Notes: generated from the letters alone by a model not told the origin. A stretch of 64,000 nucleotides of DNA from Cristatella mucedo (GCA_009760855.2 WPIO01000013.1:3112501-3176500), one strand, 5' to 3'. Shown: positions 1-54,091, counted from the stretch's first letter. Made by a program: numbers and translations.

Positions 1-429
1 GGACGGTATAACAAAAAACATCACGGATAACTATATTTAAGGGCTTCTAAAAAAATATGATTTGTAAAAAAGCTGTAAATCTTGAATAACCACTGATTTC
101 TTAATCCAGGAGTATAATTTGTGCATGCCTTGAGAGTAAGTTATATTTTAATGTTGATTTATTTGCTACTATTTCTCACTAAACGTAAGCTACAAGACGT
201 GAATTTATTAGTTTTGGATCATCAGCACTGGGTTAATATCTATCATGATCCCAGAGTAACGTTTGCAGGGAAGAATAATTATTTTTATACTTCTAATGTA
301 TAAACAATTCGGAAACAATACTCACAACCCAGGAAAAAAATTGTGATACATGTTGTTAGTGATTCGTGCACAACTTCCTGATGCTCAAAGACTTAAAAAG
401 GAAAAATTCACATTGACAGAGCGAATAGT

Positions 430-1430
430 GCGAGGATCTTACTGAGATCTTAAGCTTAGCTCTCTTCTTTAATGATGTCAAGTCATGGGATGTCGTGATG
501 TTAGTCGGCAGTGAGCTCCGGGGTTTGGGAGCATACGAAGTGAATGCGATTTTTCCAAATGATCTGGTGATTGTAGAGGCACAGCTAGACGGCTGAGGAC
601 GGAAGAATGGGTAATAAGAAAGAAATCCTGAGTGGGAAGCGCTTCGCATTGATGGTACATAAGCAACAGAATGCGGTATTGAAGGTACATAAGCGACAGA
701 ATGAGGGACAGAACCTTGCTTTCAATACGCTGTGCGACAGAAGGCCACTGCACGTCGGTAATAAGTGATTTAATGTAGCAGTTGCGGTGTTACAAGTAGA
801 CGTGTCTGTTTTCTGAGTTTTGCATCAACTCTATCTAAGCTTCTGAATGCAGACACGGGAAAGCCTGCAAGTTAGTGAGCTACCAACATTTAGACGGGAT
901 GTCACAATTGCTCACACCGGCATGTACAGTATGTGGCATCAATATATAAATATCACAGAACGTTCGCAATGTTACGTAGCACAAATTAGGCCGACTTGTC
1001 TGTGGAGCCAATGTTTTCATCTAGTAAAAGTTATTTTTTAACGGGATATCCCTATTCCGTACAGAGGCAGCATGAGATTTACTGAACGGGGCCCACTTTG
1101 TGGGTTAGTGACTTTTCGTTTTGAGAGTCCCTGACATAATGTCTTCCCATAACTACTAAGTTTGTTTTATCTTAATTTATTTTGATAATTTGACTGCCAC
1201 AAAAGAACACATTTGAACAACACGTGCTGCAAGTGAGTTTAAAATGGCTTTTCGATGCCGAAAGCCAGAAGAGACTCAAAGAGCAAGTTCAAGGCTGCAT
1301 TTGATCTGCATAAAAATTATTGTGCCTAGATTGTGTGTGGAGGTAGCCTAATTGCACCGGAAAGAGGGAGAGTATACATCATGAAAAGAAACGGACCTAC
1401 AACAGATCACCGGGGTAACCCATACTTTAA
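430..1430 (-). mobile_element. LINE-A remnant (reverse transcriptase region)
   Basis: On the minus strand, broken frames resemble the LINE-A reverse transcriptase C-terminal half (SFGKIAFTSYAPKPRSSLPT). Further in are sequences matching the longer copies at 31.9 and 60.9 kb (cccataactactaagtttg and agagggagagtata). There are many stops, and the 3' UTR is missing. Confidence 0.65.
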
Positions 1431-2546
1431 CGGCTTATCGGGTGACCGTTGGCCATTAAATTTCTGCGTTTTGAAATCTCCCACTGAGACAGGGACCTAA
1501 ACCGCTGCAGTGCAGCTCAGCGCCAGTGATAGATCTATAGTAAAAGCGTTGTGAGTATTTTGCGTTCTGTTGTGTATTGTATTGCCTTAAATCCCTTTCA
1601 GTCTCCATGCGTGCATGATACCGTTTAAATTTTAAGACGCTAAGCTGTTTCAAAATCGTGCGAACACACAAAAGCATGGTTAGACAAACAGTTTGCACAG
1701 TGTGACGGCGTAGCAGGCAACCCAGATGACGTGACTGAGCCAACTGAGCAGAAAATACTAATAATAAATACCAGCAAATACTTTGCTCAACTCTTGCCTT
1801 AAAATAACCTAATCTTTATCCATGTGCGTTATAACTCACTGCAAGAGAAGCAGAACCCAAGGATTGGTGAAGTTCACGGTATCAAGCATGCATAAACAAG
1901 CAAGGATCATCCTTGGACCAAGATGCCAAAGCAGACATTAAGGCACTCACGGCCATCCGTCGGTAAGACCCGTGGCTAGTAACATTCGCAGAAATTACGT
2001 GCAGTTGTGAAGATTTGAAGACCGCTAGGCCTGCAATGGCATATCATTGAAGTCGCCAACTCTTCGGTCGTCAGCGGTTAAATCAGCGTGAAAATAAAGT
2101 GAAACTGGTTCCTTGCTCATACGTCGCTATGCGAAAGGAGTTACCTAAAGAAACACGAGTGAGACAATTGACGATGTGGTGTGTCGTGCTAAAATAAGCT
2201 CTTTCAATGCGGAACTTTCCTAAGAAAACTTTCGTGTTTTTTATATCCTCAATGCTCACTATTTGACCTCGTAGTTGGATTGAATTGTTCTTCTTCGTTG
2301 TAAGCTTGCATTTTTCAAAGTAAATAGCCCGGTATTCTTCTCGTATAATGCCTGAAAAAGAACGTGAGACATCCACAAGATTTCGATCTCGTTGGAAGAG
2401 ACTGCAGCGCCACATTAAAACTTCCAAAGCTAAGGTCAAGGTAAAAAGTGTGTACCCGACTCCTGCCCGAACGCCAATTTCATCTCGAGCTGTGGAACAC
2501 ACAGAGCCGGACCTTTACAGAAGGAAGCGCACGGACTTACTACTGA
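1431..2546. other. No recognised feature
   Basis: Opposing open frames of 139 codons (minus, 2083-2502) and 79 codons (plus, 2348-2587) overlap here. Neither resembles a family I know. I see no repeat copy of this stretch elsewhere in the window. Confidence 0.5.
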
Positions 2547-2549
2547 TGC

Positions 2550-2585
<36 letters not shown>
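2547..2585. repeat. (TA)n microsatellite
   Basis: An uninterrupted run of alternating T and A, followed after a short gap by a CTG run at about 2598-2615. Confidence 0.95.
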
Positions 2586-2588
<3 letters not shown>

Positions 2589-2589
2589 C

Positions 2590-3530
2590 ATATCCGGCTG
2601 CTGCTGCTGCTGCTGCAGCTGTCCGGCTGCTTTACTGCCGTCCGCATAGGCGCGTTCACTCGAGCTGCTTCAGCGACTCGCCAGGTCGCCGCCAGGTTGA
2701 AGTGCTCACTTGACTGCAGTGGTCGGCAGCGCGTGCGCGTCGAGCAGTCGAGCTATACGCGTCACACTTAGTGCTCGGAGCTCGCAGGCTTTGAAGCCGC
2801 TGCGACGTTGGCGACGCAATACTGCCCGCTCGTCACCGTCGGCCATACGCCCTTTATGTCTCACCATCCTGTCGTTTTGTAGCTTGGAGAGGGTTTTTTT
2901 AAGTTAACATCACCGGCGCTATTCCGCGACGGCATTAGATCGAGCGAAATTAGATGAGCCACACGCTTGGGCATTGCAAAGGCAACAGGCTCGTCAAGCA
3001 GCTTAACGATACAGCAGCCGGTGAAACGGGAGCGTCGCTTCCGCCTTATTTGCTGCTAGCCTCTGGCGTCACTCCTCTTTCTGTTGGCGGCTCGACCTAC
3101 AGGGAGCATTCGTAGCAGGGGGGCAACTCCCAACAATAGTCTTTCCACTGCAACCTCATTTAACGAAAAGAAAAATTGACAGATATTTCAACGACGCACA
3201 GGCCAACTATATGCGCACTTGAAAGCTATGAATGCGTGCTTGCATGAGCAAGTAGATACAATGTGTCGCATCTTATCACTGATGTTCCGCTCTCTATTTT
3301 GTTGTTCACACGCTTCGTAGGGTCGCGTCGCACCAGAAATAGGATAATTTTTTTGTAGGAAAGGGGGGCACAACGGTACTGCGGTACTCCATTTCGATTC
3401 GTTCGAATTTATCTCTTCTGGCCTCTGGAACTGCCCACGAGGCATATTAGCTTCAGCTTCGTGGTGTCTCGTCGTCAGCTTGGCACGAAGAGGCTTCGAA
3501 CTCACCCCACCTCTCGCCCACGTTCGCGAG
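2590..3530. other. No recognised feature, moderately GC-rich
   Basis: Contains a short CTG run at its start and CG-rich sequence to about 2850. No frame matches a known family and no repeat family is evident. Confidence 0.4.
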
Positions 3531-3536
3531 CGGGCG

Positions 3537-3628
3537 CTCTCTCTCTCTCTTTCTCTCTTGGTCTTTTCTTCCTTACCCCCTTCTCAAAGTTGTTTTCCGT
3601 CTCCCCTCTCCTCTCTTTCTACCTGGAT

Positions 3629-3669
<41 letters not shown>

Positions 3670-3743
3670 GAAGATTTACAGCATATATATATATATATAT
3701 ATATATAAAGAGAGAGCAAGAAAGAGAGAGAAAAAAGAGAGGG

Positions 3744-3801
<58 letters not shown>
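3537..3801. repeat. Compound microsatellites: (CT)n, then three (TA)n blocks
   Basis: CT-rich sequence at 3537-3620 is followed by (TA)n at 3631-3664, 3682-3707 and 3744-3801, separated by GA-rich spacers. Confidence 0.95.
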
Positions 3802-3803
<2 letters not shown>

Positions 3804-3812
3804 ATGTAATGT

Positions 3813-4145
3813 ATCTTCTTCTGTAACTCTACAAAGTCATAAAGACTATGTGCGTGTTACGCAGCAGAGTTTTGTATAGCGCACTCACAGCCTAAGCAGC
3901 TTTCGGTACGAATTCGGTAGCCAACAGACTTCGTCTCACGCAACAAAGAGAAAGTGGGAAGCATAGCAGAGCCAGGAGAGAAGTTGAGGTAGTGAGTAGC
4001 ATGGAAGTAGCAACTAAGGACCGCTGAAAAGGATGAGCCATAGTCGGCAATAGGAGAGTAGTTGTCGTTGCGTAAGAATTGTGGAAGCGAGTTCCGCAGT
4101 CTAGGACCCGCAAAGCTAAAGCTTCTGGCTTCTGTCACCAACGGT
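3813..4145 (-). mobile_element. LINE-B 3' end
   Basis: On the minus strand a frame contains ARSFSFAGPRLRNSLPQFLR. This resembles the WNSLP motif near the C-terminus of CR1/L2 reverse transcriptases but differs from LINE-A. Its terminal 90 nt recur at 17.9, 51.7, 62.4 and 63.5 kb, so it is a dispersed family. It is 5'-truncated. Confidence 0.6.
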
Positions 4146-4156
4146 CTTTAAGCGGA

Positions 4157-4194
<38 letters not shown>

Positions 4195-4203
4195 TCCGCT
4201 TAA

Positions 4204-4205
<2 letters not shown>
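4146..4205. repeat. Perfect 60-bp palindrome with (TA)n core
   Basis: CTTTAAGCGGAGTAT, then alternating TA, then ATACTCCGCTTAAAG: the two arms are exact reverse complements. It can form a single long hairpin or cruciform. Confidence 0.95.

Positions 4206-4256
<51 letters not shown>
4206..4256. repeat. (TA)n microsatellite
   Basis: A pure AT/TA run directly after the palindrome. Confidence 0.95.
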
Positions 4257-4259
<3 letters not shown>

Positions 4260-4260
<1 letters not shown>

Positions 4261-5080
4261 TTTCAGACTACTACTGGGTCATTTCAGGAGGTCAAGAAGG
4301 CGAACTAAGCCAGAAAAACCACGCCCACTCCGCCCGGCTGGCGGAGTAGGCGTAGCCAAACGAACGAACAGTCGCAAACGGTCACACAGATGCCCACGGC
4401 AATTATATAAATTTTTAGTGAACCTTGCGATATCACCATCAGAACTTGTGTCTGTAGAGCTACCAACTACATTTTGATACAGCTAGAAATTACTGCAGGC
4501 GTTGCACACATATATTGAGAGATCAAAGTAGCCAAAAAGTGAGGACATTGCATCGGAATCGCGAATTTTATTTGTTTCTCGAAATGAGGCCACCAAAAAT
4601 CCTGAAAGCCCCGACTGAAAATGTTAAGACCGGAAGCTCAATTTTTCGGCCTGACTACGAGTAAATTCAAACCCACAAAATCCACAGAAAATAAAATAAA
4701 ACATAAAATAAAACATAAAATCCGCAGCGTGTCCTTATGTTCACTGCAGGAGAATAACAAGGACTACTTAAAAAGCAACAGAACATTAGCGATGAGTAAA
4801 CTTCCTGCCAACCTAGAAGAACTTTTCAGGCTGCTCATCAGGGCAATCTGAACATGTTTTTAGTTTTCACTGAGCTAGAACGATATCGTAAGCTTAATCA
4901 AAAGAAAACCAGCTGCACGCTGGAAAATACTTCAATGTCTACTAGCCACCTTCCCAATACCAATTCCTGTCTCGAGAGCGATCTTGTAATGACGGGTAAA
5001 CGTAAAAGACTAACAATGTATTCTTTATACAGCTATGAAACTTCTACTAGCCCGACAGTGCAGCAACAACCTGGCTCTGC
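4260..5080. other. No recognised gene
   Basis: AT-rich sequence with a small 12-nt tandem (ATAAAATAAAAC) of about 2.5 copies near 4690-4722. No protein family match in any frame. Confidence 0.5.
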
Positions 5081-5111
<31 letters not shown>

Positions 5112-5810
5112 TCACTTGATAAAGCGCCCTCGGAGAACTTAATCTCTCTCTAAACGCTTTACATTTGCTGTAAAGTGAAATGCAATTGAATGGTAAGTAA
5201 AATCAAACTTGAAAAACAAACGAAATAAATAATATGGTTAGGGGTGACATGCACAGGGTCAGCGTGCAAATGTGGTTAGTGGCAGCATGCACAGTGTCAG
5301 CACGCATAAGCACTTGCAGGACGAATCACAGGGACCCACTAAATGCTGTCCTAAATAGGTGTGTTTTTAGGTTCCTTTTAAATGTGGTCAGGTCAGGGGA
5401 TGCTCTGACGCAGGTCGGGAGGGAGTTCCAGGCTTTGGGAGCATATGAACTAAACGCACGGTCTCCAAAGGATTTAAGGTTTGTACGAGGTATTTCTAGA
5501 CTGTTGGATTCCGAAAAGCGGGTGGTACGATGCTTGGCCTGATGGGGTAGTATGTCTGACAGATAGGCTGGAGCCATAGAATGAAGGGACCTAAAAGTGA
5601 GCGACAAAACCTTGAAGTCAATCCGTTGCTTGACTGGTAGCCAGTGCAGGTCGGCGAGAAGTGGGGTAATGTGGCAACTGCGACGCTCACGGCAGACAAG
5701 TCTAGCAGCCGAGTTTTGCACCAGCTGCAATCGCCTGATCGCACATGCCGGTAGGCCAGTAAGCAGTTGCACATTTATTACTGATAATAACGGTCCGAGA
5801 AGTACCATAC
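5081..5810 (-). mobile_element. LINE-A 3' end, best-preserved copy
   Basis: The minus strand carries a 160-codon open frame (5326-5808). It covers the C-terminal part of an L2/CR1-type reverse transcriptase: LVQNSAARLVCRERRSCHIT, LADLHWLPVKQRIDFKVLSL, then GDRAFSSYAPKAWNSLP and FKRNLKTHLFRTAF. It is followed by a 3' UTR and ends in an (ATT)n tail at 5081. The 5' part of the element is absent, as is usual for non-LTR insertions. Confidence 0.88.
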
Positions 5811-6620
5811 AATTTTTGCCAAGTCAGATGCATACTTTTTGCGCACCAGTGCTTCTTTTCGAATGCTGTTTTGAGTTTCAAATTGAATGGCATCAGTTAG
5901 TCCTCCAGCGTACCTGATATAAAGCATATTGGAAATGAGCAAAGCCTTCTGGCACATGACTAATTCTAATTTACAGCAAATGCTTCGCATTAATAGCACA
6001 ATACCTGTCCGAAATGAACTTCGAATGCCAATTTATGCATAACTGATTCCTGATTGATCAATGTATGCAAGTCAATATTTTAGCTTTAATTGATTCACTT
6101 CAATTTCAATTTGCTTCAATCTTTCAACTCGATTGCAGCTGAACGATAAAAATGAGCTCAACGACAGACCTAACGTGACTGATTAGGTTCGTGACTTCTG
6201 ACTCTGCATCGTAATTTCACGATTTCTGTGTAAATTCGTTCACATCAAAAAATGGGGATCGCTACTGGCTTTTCTAACTTCAGAATACGCTGCTTATTAG
6301 AATTACGGCACCGATGATGAGAAAGCTATTATTTCACATACAGGTTCCTTCATAAACAGGATCACTTCTCTCTCCAAAGCGATTTACCCATACACATTTG
6401 GGACTCGGTTGCATGTCTGCGGATCAGCGTAGTACAGCTTATCAGTAGAAGCAGCAGCCAGGTTGTCCATCTTACTGGCTTCAAAAGCAGCGATTGCATT
6501 TAAAGGTAATTATGCCTGCATATAATGCCAAGACTCCAACATGCATCACTAGCCTTATAACGAAAGATTGTTTGGCCTTAATCACAAATGAGGATGTACT
6601 GTTTGTAATAATATGTGTAG
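5811..6620. other. No recognised feature
   Basis: AT-rich intergenic sequence. Frames here are short and without family resemblance. Confidence 0.5.
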
Positions 6621-6770
6621 GATGGTTTGGTCTAGCGGTTAAGGTGCTCGCCCCGACCAAGGCCTGACTGAGGTCGTGGGCTCGAGCCCCGAGGCATATG
6701 TGAAGCGCCTTAATAAAGATTAAGTTCTCTTGGGGCGCTATATAAATGAATTATATTTATATTTTATATT
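6621..6770 (+). mobile_element. SINE-1 (tRNA-derived), full copy
   Basis: It starts with a pol III A box (tggtctagcggttaagg), then has a B-box-like ggctcgagcccc. It ends with the tail shared with LINE-A (agcgcct...taagttctct...gcgctatataaatgaa) and an AT-rich end. Confidence 0.85.
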
Positions 6771-8204
6771 TAGGATCGAAAACTCATGTCTTTATTTGAG
6801 AGATGCTGTATACCGGGGGTTCTGACCAGAGCCAAGACTTGGGAGATTAGGCATTCACCTATCGTACCCTTACGTTCTACAATTCAGTATCAGAGCATGT
6901 CTGGCTTTAGAAATCTTTCTAGGCTACCAACATCATCGTGAAAGCTGTAATTTTTGGCCAACTTAAGTGATCCTGGGCTTAGACCACGCAGTAATAAGTG
7001 TTACTGTGCGGAAATATAGGACTTCAGTAATATGACCATAAGGTAAAATTGCTTTGCACGTCACAGCACACACACACGCACGCACAACACACTCCTTGAC
7101 TAAGGTGAACGATGCATAAACCGAGACCAGACAGTGAACTTGTTTACAACACAATATTTAGCATCGCTCCCCAGTCAGGCGCTTCTGTTTCCTACAAGCG
7201 CCCGAGATCAGTGGTAACGAAAAACCCCACGAGCCGCAGCTTGCGGTGCAACCAGCAGTGCAGTACTACCTTGACTTACAAGTTCAATTCGTCCCGCGAC
7301 GGAGCTCGCAGTACTCACAAGTAGTTCTACGTCAAATCAATTTCCCCCATAAAAATGAATTGAAATGCCATTAATCCGCTCCGGACCCTCAAAAAACACT
7401 GTAGACTAATTGGAAGTTTTAAATTACAAAATGTACCCATAAATAACGAATATTTTTCACAAACGCAGTACAACAGCGTATAGACAACTAACACGTACGA
7501 CCAGAGACGTTCCGAGGGAATTCCCCCCCCCCCCGGGACGAACTGCCGAAGCGCAGTCTACTCGCCGGGCCCTTTTGCGGACGCACCGATGGTCTTTAGT
7601 TACGCGAGGATCTCTAAGATGACGGTACTGTCTAAGTAAAGTACTTACTGCCACGGTTCCCACCCCCCCCCAAGTCGGTCTCAACCCGAAGGCTCGCTCA
7701 AGTCCGTCGTGGAGGGAGCCACCAGGCCCGCGCTTGACGTCACGCCCTGGCGGGCCGAACTACTTCCGCTGCCCTTACTAATGTTAGTAACCACACACTG
7801 TTCCTCTCTCCACCACTCTCTTACGTGCCTCGCTGGCGCACCCATTTGCACTCGTTAACATTTCTGGCGAAAATCCGTCACGTCTAACGGCTGCCGCTGC
7901 GGGCCGTGCGCAGAGCAGTCGCAGTTCTAAAATCATTCTGTGAAACTCGAGAAGCAAAATCACGAACAATAACAGTTAGCTCTCAACTCAAAGCAAAAAG
8001 CAACCGAGAGATGGCTCGTGCCTCGAAAATTCGTTAGTTGGGATACTTGTAAGTGGAAATACCTCTTTAGCGAAAGGAAAGAAAACCGTTCAACTCAATT
8101 GGGCTACGGATCCATCAGTAAATAACTAGGGGGCCGCTAGGGAGCACTAGCAAGGCCGGATCTGGCCTAAAGTGTGCCGGAGTTTGCCGACCTCTGCTGT
8201 AAAG
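6771..8204. other. No recognised gene; GC-rich patch with C runs
   Basis: 7500-7780 is GC-rich with C runs at about 7523-7534 and 7661-7671. A 7-bp palindromic-like stretch occurs near 7740. No frame looks like a known protein. Confidence 0.45.
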
Positions 8205-8650
8205 AAAGCATGATCAAATGATTAGTGGTAGCATGCTCAATGTATAACATGGTTAGAGGTGACATGCACAGGGTCAGCATGCAAATGTGGGTAGTGGCAG
8301 CATGCATGGCATCCACATGCATAAGCACACAAAGAACGAATCACAGGGAGCCACTAAATGCTGTGATAAATGTGTGTGCCTTTTTAGCTTCTTTTTAAAT
8401 CTGGTCAAGTCAGGGGGTGTCGTGACGTCAGTCGGGAATGGGTTCCATGCTTTGTGAGCATACGAAATAAAGGACTGGTCTCCAAAGGGTTTGAGGTTTG
8501 AACTATAAACGATATGTAGCTAAGCGATTTGATTCAGAAAAAGAGATAGTTCGACGCCTAGCCTAATGGGGGAGTAGATCTGACCGGTAGGCTGGAGCCA
8601 AAGGATGAAGGGACCTAAAAGTGAGTGACAGAACCTTGTATGATAATGCA
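8205..8650 (-). mobile_element. LINE-A 3' UTR remnant
   Basis: It matches the minus-strand LINE-A 3' UTR (agcatgat..gtggtagcatgc..gacatgcacagggtcagcat) and the ORF end (gtctccaaagggtttgaggtt). It breaks off into the (CA)n block. Confidence 0.75.
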
Positions 8651-8706
8651 CACAAGCGCACACACGTGTTCACACCCATGAACAGCATGCACGCATATAC
8701 ATAATG

Positions 8707-9178
<472 letters not shown>

Positions 9179-9179
9179 C

Positions 9180-9500
9180 CGCAACTGTCACTGCATGTCA
9201 ATGCTTTTCTCCTATCTGCACTGACTGCCCAGCAAGCAGCATATCGACTTCTTGGCTAGGTCACTGGCTTCGGAATTACCTTCATGAAATACTTCCTAAT
9301 AGGGCCTCCTATTGCACAACAAGCTCCTGTTACACTTGTCATTCAGCTGTTGCCTCAAAGCAACCTGAAATCCCTTGAAGACCATTCCATTAGTAGCAAA
9401 ATTTAGAACTCATCGCCGACTTACAACACGGCAACTTGTGGCTTGATATTTAAAACAACACTTAAAGCCCATCTGTTCCTCACAGCATTTGCTTCATCTG
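9180..9500 (+). mobile_element. LINE-A remnant (decayed)
   Basis: Plus-strand fragments match the LINE-A C-terminal coding end, for example FKTTLKAHLFLTAFAS at about 9446-9493 and a SLEDHS-like piece near 9370. Stops and frameshifts are frequent. Confidence 0.6.
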
Positions 9501-10575
9501 TGTGGATTGGCCTGTACTACTGTTGGCCTGTACTACTGTTGGCAGCAGAAGTTTTTGCTCTACAGGTCCCAAGCAGCAGAGATCACTTCTACCATTCTTA
9601 TGCAATACCTCTTCTCGCCTACGGTCGACTCTGGCACTGTTTTCCAGCTTTGCAGCGTCGCAACATCCTGCATTGCTCCTGACTACGCCTGCTGCCAGCC
9701 TGACACTTTGCTACTCTTTCTCTACATGAATTGGAGTCTGTTAGTTAGCAATACACACCGAAAGCAACGTAGGCTTCGAGTGCGCTTTGGAAAACTCAGT
9801 GTACCGCTAGCTATTCCACTGGAGAGTTTTCTCAAGCCTGCACATGTGCAGTATCTAAAAATAGATTTGACTCTTCAAGTGCTATACAAATATTGTTATT
9901 TGGCATGAGTGAGCTGCAGCTGTTACCTCTCAAGAATCGAGACTAAAAAGTTCAAGCAGTGAAAAGTCACAGACACACTGCCGTCTGTCCAAACAAAGGT
10001 TCTGCAGCATCACCCCATAGCTGAAGATGTGTAGATCCCTTGTGTGCGAAACTGCAAACGCCTCCCTGAATATGTGGCCAGACAGGCTATGAATAACGAA
10101 ACTGCATAAACAGGCACACCAAGAAACCTTTGAGTGACTGTTCGCTCCCTGAAGTGACCCAGAGAAGCTTGCCACTGCCATGCCCATCATCTGCCTAAGT
10201 GATGGTTAGCTGCTAGTTTAGCCCAGTTATAAAACTGCAGAGGGACTGGCTATGGGAAATAGTTGTAGCCACAAAGTCTTTCGTACTTGGATTCTATTAC
10301 AAAGATGGCTGCACTTTGGGGCCAGCGTAGGTATGCTTGACATGCAAATTGTGTCTACTTTCTTAGAATACCATCGAAAGTCTTCAAATGATCTATATGT
10401 ATCCATAACGGAAATCGTACACAGGTCTAAATGATGTTTAAAGCTAGGTACGCTGATGACTGCAACAACATTTGTGCATCCTTGCTGCACGGGCAATAGT
10501 TTAACAAAGTATGAGGCACACACATGTTGCGACACTACAGTTAGCAAGTGCAGCAGTCCTCAACAAGTTAGCTCG
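9500..10575. other. No recognised gene
   Basis: It begins with a short tandem duplication (cctgtactactgttgg twice, 9509-9541). Overlapping open frames up to 139 codons have no family resemblance. Confidence 0.4.
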
Positions 10576-10577
10576 GC

Positions 10578-10733
10578 GAGCTGGGTTGGTCCAGCGGTTA
10601 AGGTGCTCGCCCCGACTAAGGTCTGGCTGAGGTCGTGGGCTCGAGCCCTGAGGCATATGTGAAGCGCCTGAATAGAGATTAAGTTCTCTTGGGGTGCTAT
10701 ACAAATGAATTTTATTTATTTATTTATTTATTA
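10578..10733 (+). mobile_element. SINE-1, full copy
   Basis: A box ttggtccagcggttaagg, B-box region gtgggctcgagccc, then the shared tail ggtgctatacaaatgaatt and a (TTTA)n end. Confidence 0.88.
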
Positions 10734-10834
10734 CTACACACCGTGAGTTCACCACAAGTGAGTTCAACAGGCCAAGATACCTTCGGTCTCGTCTGCACAC
10801 AATCTAGGTGCCCTATTCTAAAGTGACGTTTCAC

Positions 10835-11410
10835 AGAATGGCTACATCAGCTCCAGTCAGCACAGCAGCATGCTTTCAGCTACATCCCATTGCACAAAGT
10901 CAGGCTTGCTTAGATAGGACTACCACAGCCAAGCTGGTTCATGAATTTATGACATCCCATCTTGACTTCTATCACTCATTACTAGCAGGTCTTTCGGCCT
11001 TTGCAATATTATTCTTAATATGGGTGCAAAACTGTGCCACTGGACTTGGCTCTCGTGCATGAATGTCAGAGCTGCCACATTGCATCACCTTCTCCGCGTG
11101 ACCTGCAGCGACTCTTCATCAAGCAGCGTGTCATTGACTTCAAAGTTCCGTCACTCACTTTAGTTAGGTCTTTCTTTCTCTTGCTCAGGCCAACCTATTC
11201 AAAATATAGGCTATTTGAGCTTCCCATCAAACAACGTGCTCTACTGACTCGAGTCGCTTAGCTTAGCTGCGCCTCTAACCAGTCTCAAATGCTGTGGAGA
11301 CCGTGCCTTCAGTTCGTGCGATTCCAAAGCCTCAAAGAACTCGCTCGCGAACGTCATCATACTCCCTGTATTGATGCCATTTCAAAAGCTGCGTTAGATA
11401 TGATTGAAAG
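10835..11410 (+). mobile_element. LINE-A remnant (reverse transcriptase C-terminal part)
   Basis: Three broken plus-strand frames read TTTAKLVHEFMTSHLDFYHS, then ...IKQRVIDFKVPSLT, then GDRAFSS-like. They are co-linear with the intact-looking copy at 5.3-5.8 kb. It is clearly a pseudogene. Confidence 0.72.
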
Positions 11411-11635
11411 GGACTTCACAGAAAAAGAATTTGCGATCGCCAATGTTAGCTAAGGACGTAACCCGGAAAATTGTGCTCTGAGTGCGTTCTTCTGGTTCGG
11501 CACGAGAATAAACGGTGAGTTTCCCTTATGCTGTGAAAACAGGAAGCCGGTCAGAGGCACGGCAGTTGCTTCTCTCTGCTGTACATAGGCCGAGCGGCAG
11601 GGGAAAAATACTTTGCCAGTAAAGAGCCCTAAAAG

Positions 11636-11727
11636 AGCTTGATCTCTATCCATGCGCTTTATATGCGCCGCAGGGCTCGAGCCCACGGTCTTGGTCATGA
11701 AAGGTGATCACCTTACCCTAGGCCACA
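11636..11727 (-). mobile_element. SINE-1 fragment (decayed)
   Basis: It matches the reverse complement of the SINE-1 B box and anticodon-arm region (ggctcgagcccacggtcttggtcatg). Confidence 0.5.
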
Positions 11728-12479
11728 ACAAGGCGGTGGGTAACAAGGACTTCGCCTTATTTCCAGCTGCGGCCTTCGCCTTACTTACGGCCGCAACCAC
11801 CCAATTCCGACGCGCCTTCACTTCTACCCTATGATTGCACACACGATGTTCATCCTGCACTGCCGCTATTGCTGCAATTGAGCGACAACTGCAGTAGCCC
11901 ACGGGAGCTGCTGGCTGCTGACCAAAATACCCGAAGCGTACTCAGCCTCAACCGAAGACTGCTCTTTAGCTGCGATGCAAGAGAAACGAACCGCTGCCGC
12001 CTGCCTAGCTAACATCATTAGAACTCCCAACACCACCCCCCCAACCCCTTCTCTCGAGGTCCGCGTCATGCCGACAGCGCTACAGCTGCAGGGCTGGGCC
12101 ATACGGGCAGCGGTCAGGGCGCAGGATATCCGGTCGCATCTCGCTGCGACCGGCGACGAGCTTAGCGCCGAGCAGCTTTGTCCAACCTCACTAACAGACA
12201 CGTACTGAATTACTTCCATCTCCTTTCGCTCATATTCCCGTATTAATGCGAAGCGACATTTATTTGGAACCGAGAAACCAAGACGTCGGTCGGCGGGAGC
12301 CGGCGGATCGCTGGCGGGGCCGACAGCGACCCGAGCTCCGACCGGAGGTGTTAAAATTCCTAAATATGTAATCTCCACCCGAACGCTCGTATAAATAAGT
12401 TGATTTTTAATAAGGCTGAAGTTTGATGGCTAACTAGAGGAGCATTAATACAGAAGGTCGGGAAGTAAGGGAACAATGA

Positions 12480-12705
12480 ACGCTCCAATTTCTAACAAAG
12501 CTAATTGGTGCTTGGCCAATCAGCGTCGTCTTTGGGTTTACAAAGACCTGACTTCGCGTAGGACCCGAAATGATAGCGCGTCGTGCGAACACGTATTCCT
12601 AGGTTGCGCCTGCCGTTGCGTTAGCGTCGCGGTCGACAATCGGAGCATACGGACGAGTAGCTGCTTGGACTCACAGCCCGCAGGTGCACGAAATTCGCCT
12701 CCGAG
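12480..12705 (+). promoter_or_regulatory. Ssdp: Likely Ssdp promoter and 5' UTR
   Basis: The region directly upstream of the start codon has a CCAATCAG box at 12516-12523, an inverted ATTGG at 12504 and another CCAAT at 12485, and then becomes CpG-rich. These fit an NF-Y-type, CpG-island promoter. A TATAAATA at 12390-12397 is a weaker alternative. The transcription start is not visible. Confidence 0.45.

Positions 12706-54091
<41,386 letters not shown>

Noticed and set aside
5326-5808. Host gene with a 160-codon open frame
   Set aside because: The protein is the C-terminal part of a LINE reverse transcriptase present in many broken copies nearby.
12390-12397. TATA box TATAAATA as the Ssdp promoter
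   Set aside because: It lies 316 nt upstream of the start codon outside the CpG-rich core, and the CCAAT boxes are closer; kept only as a weak alternative.
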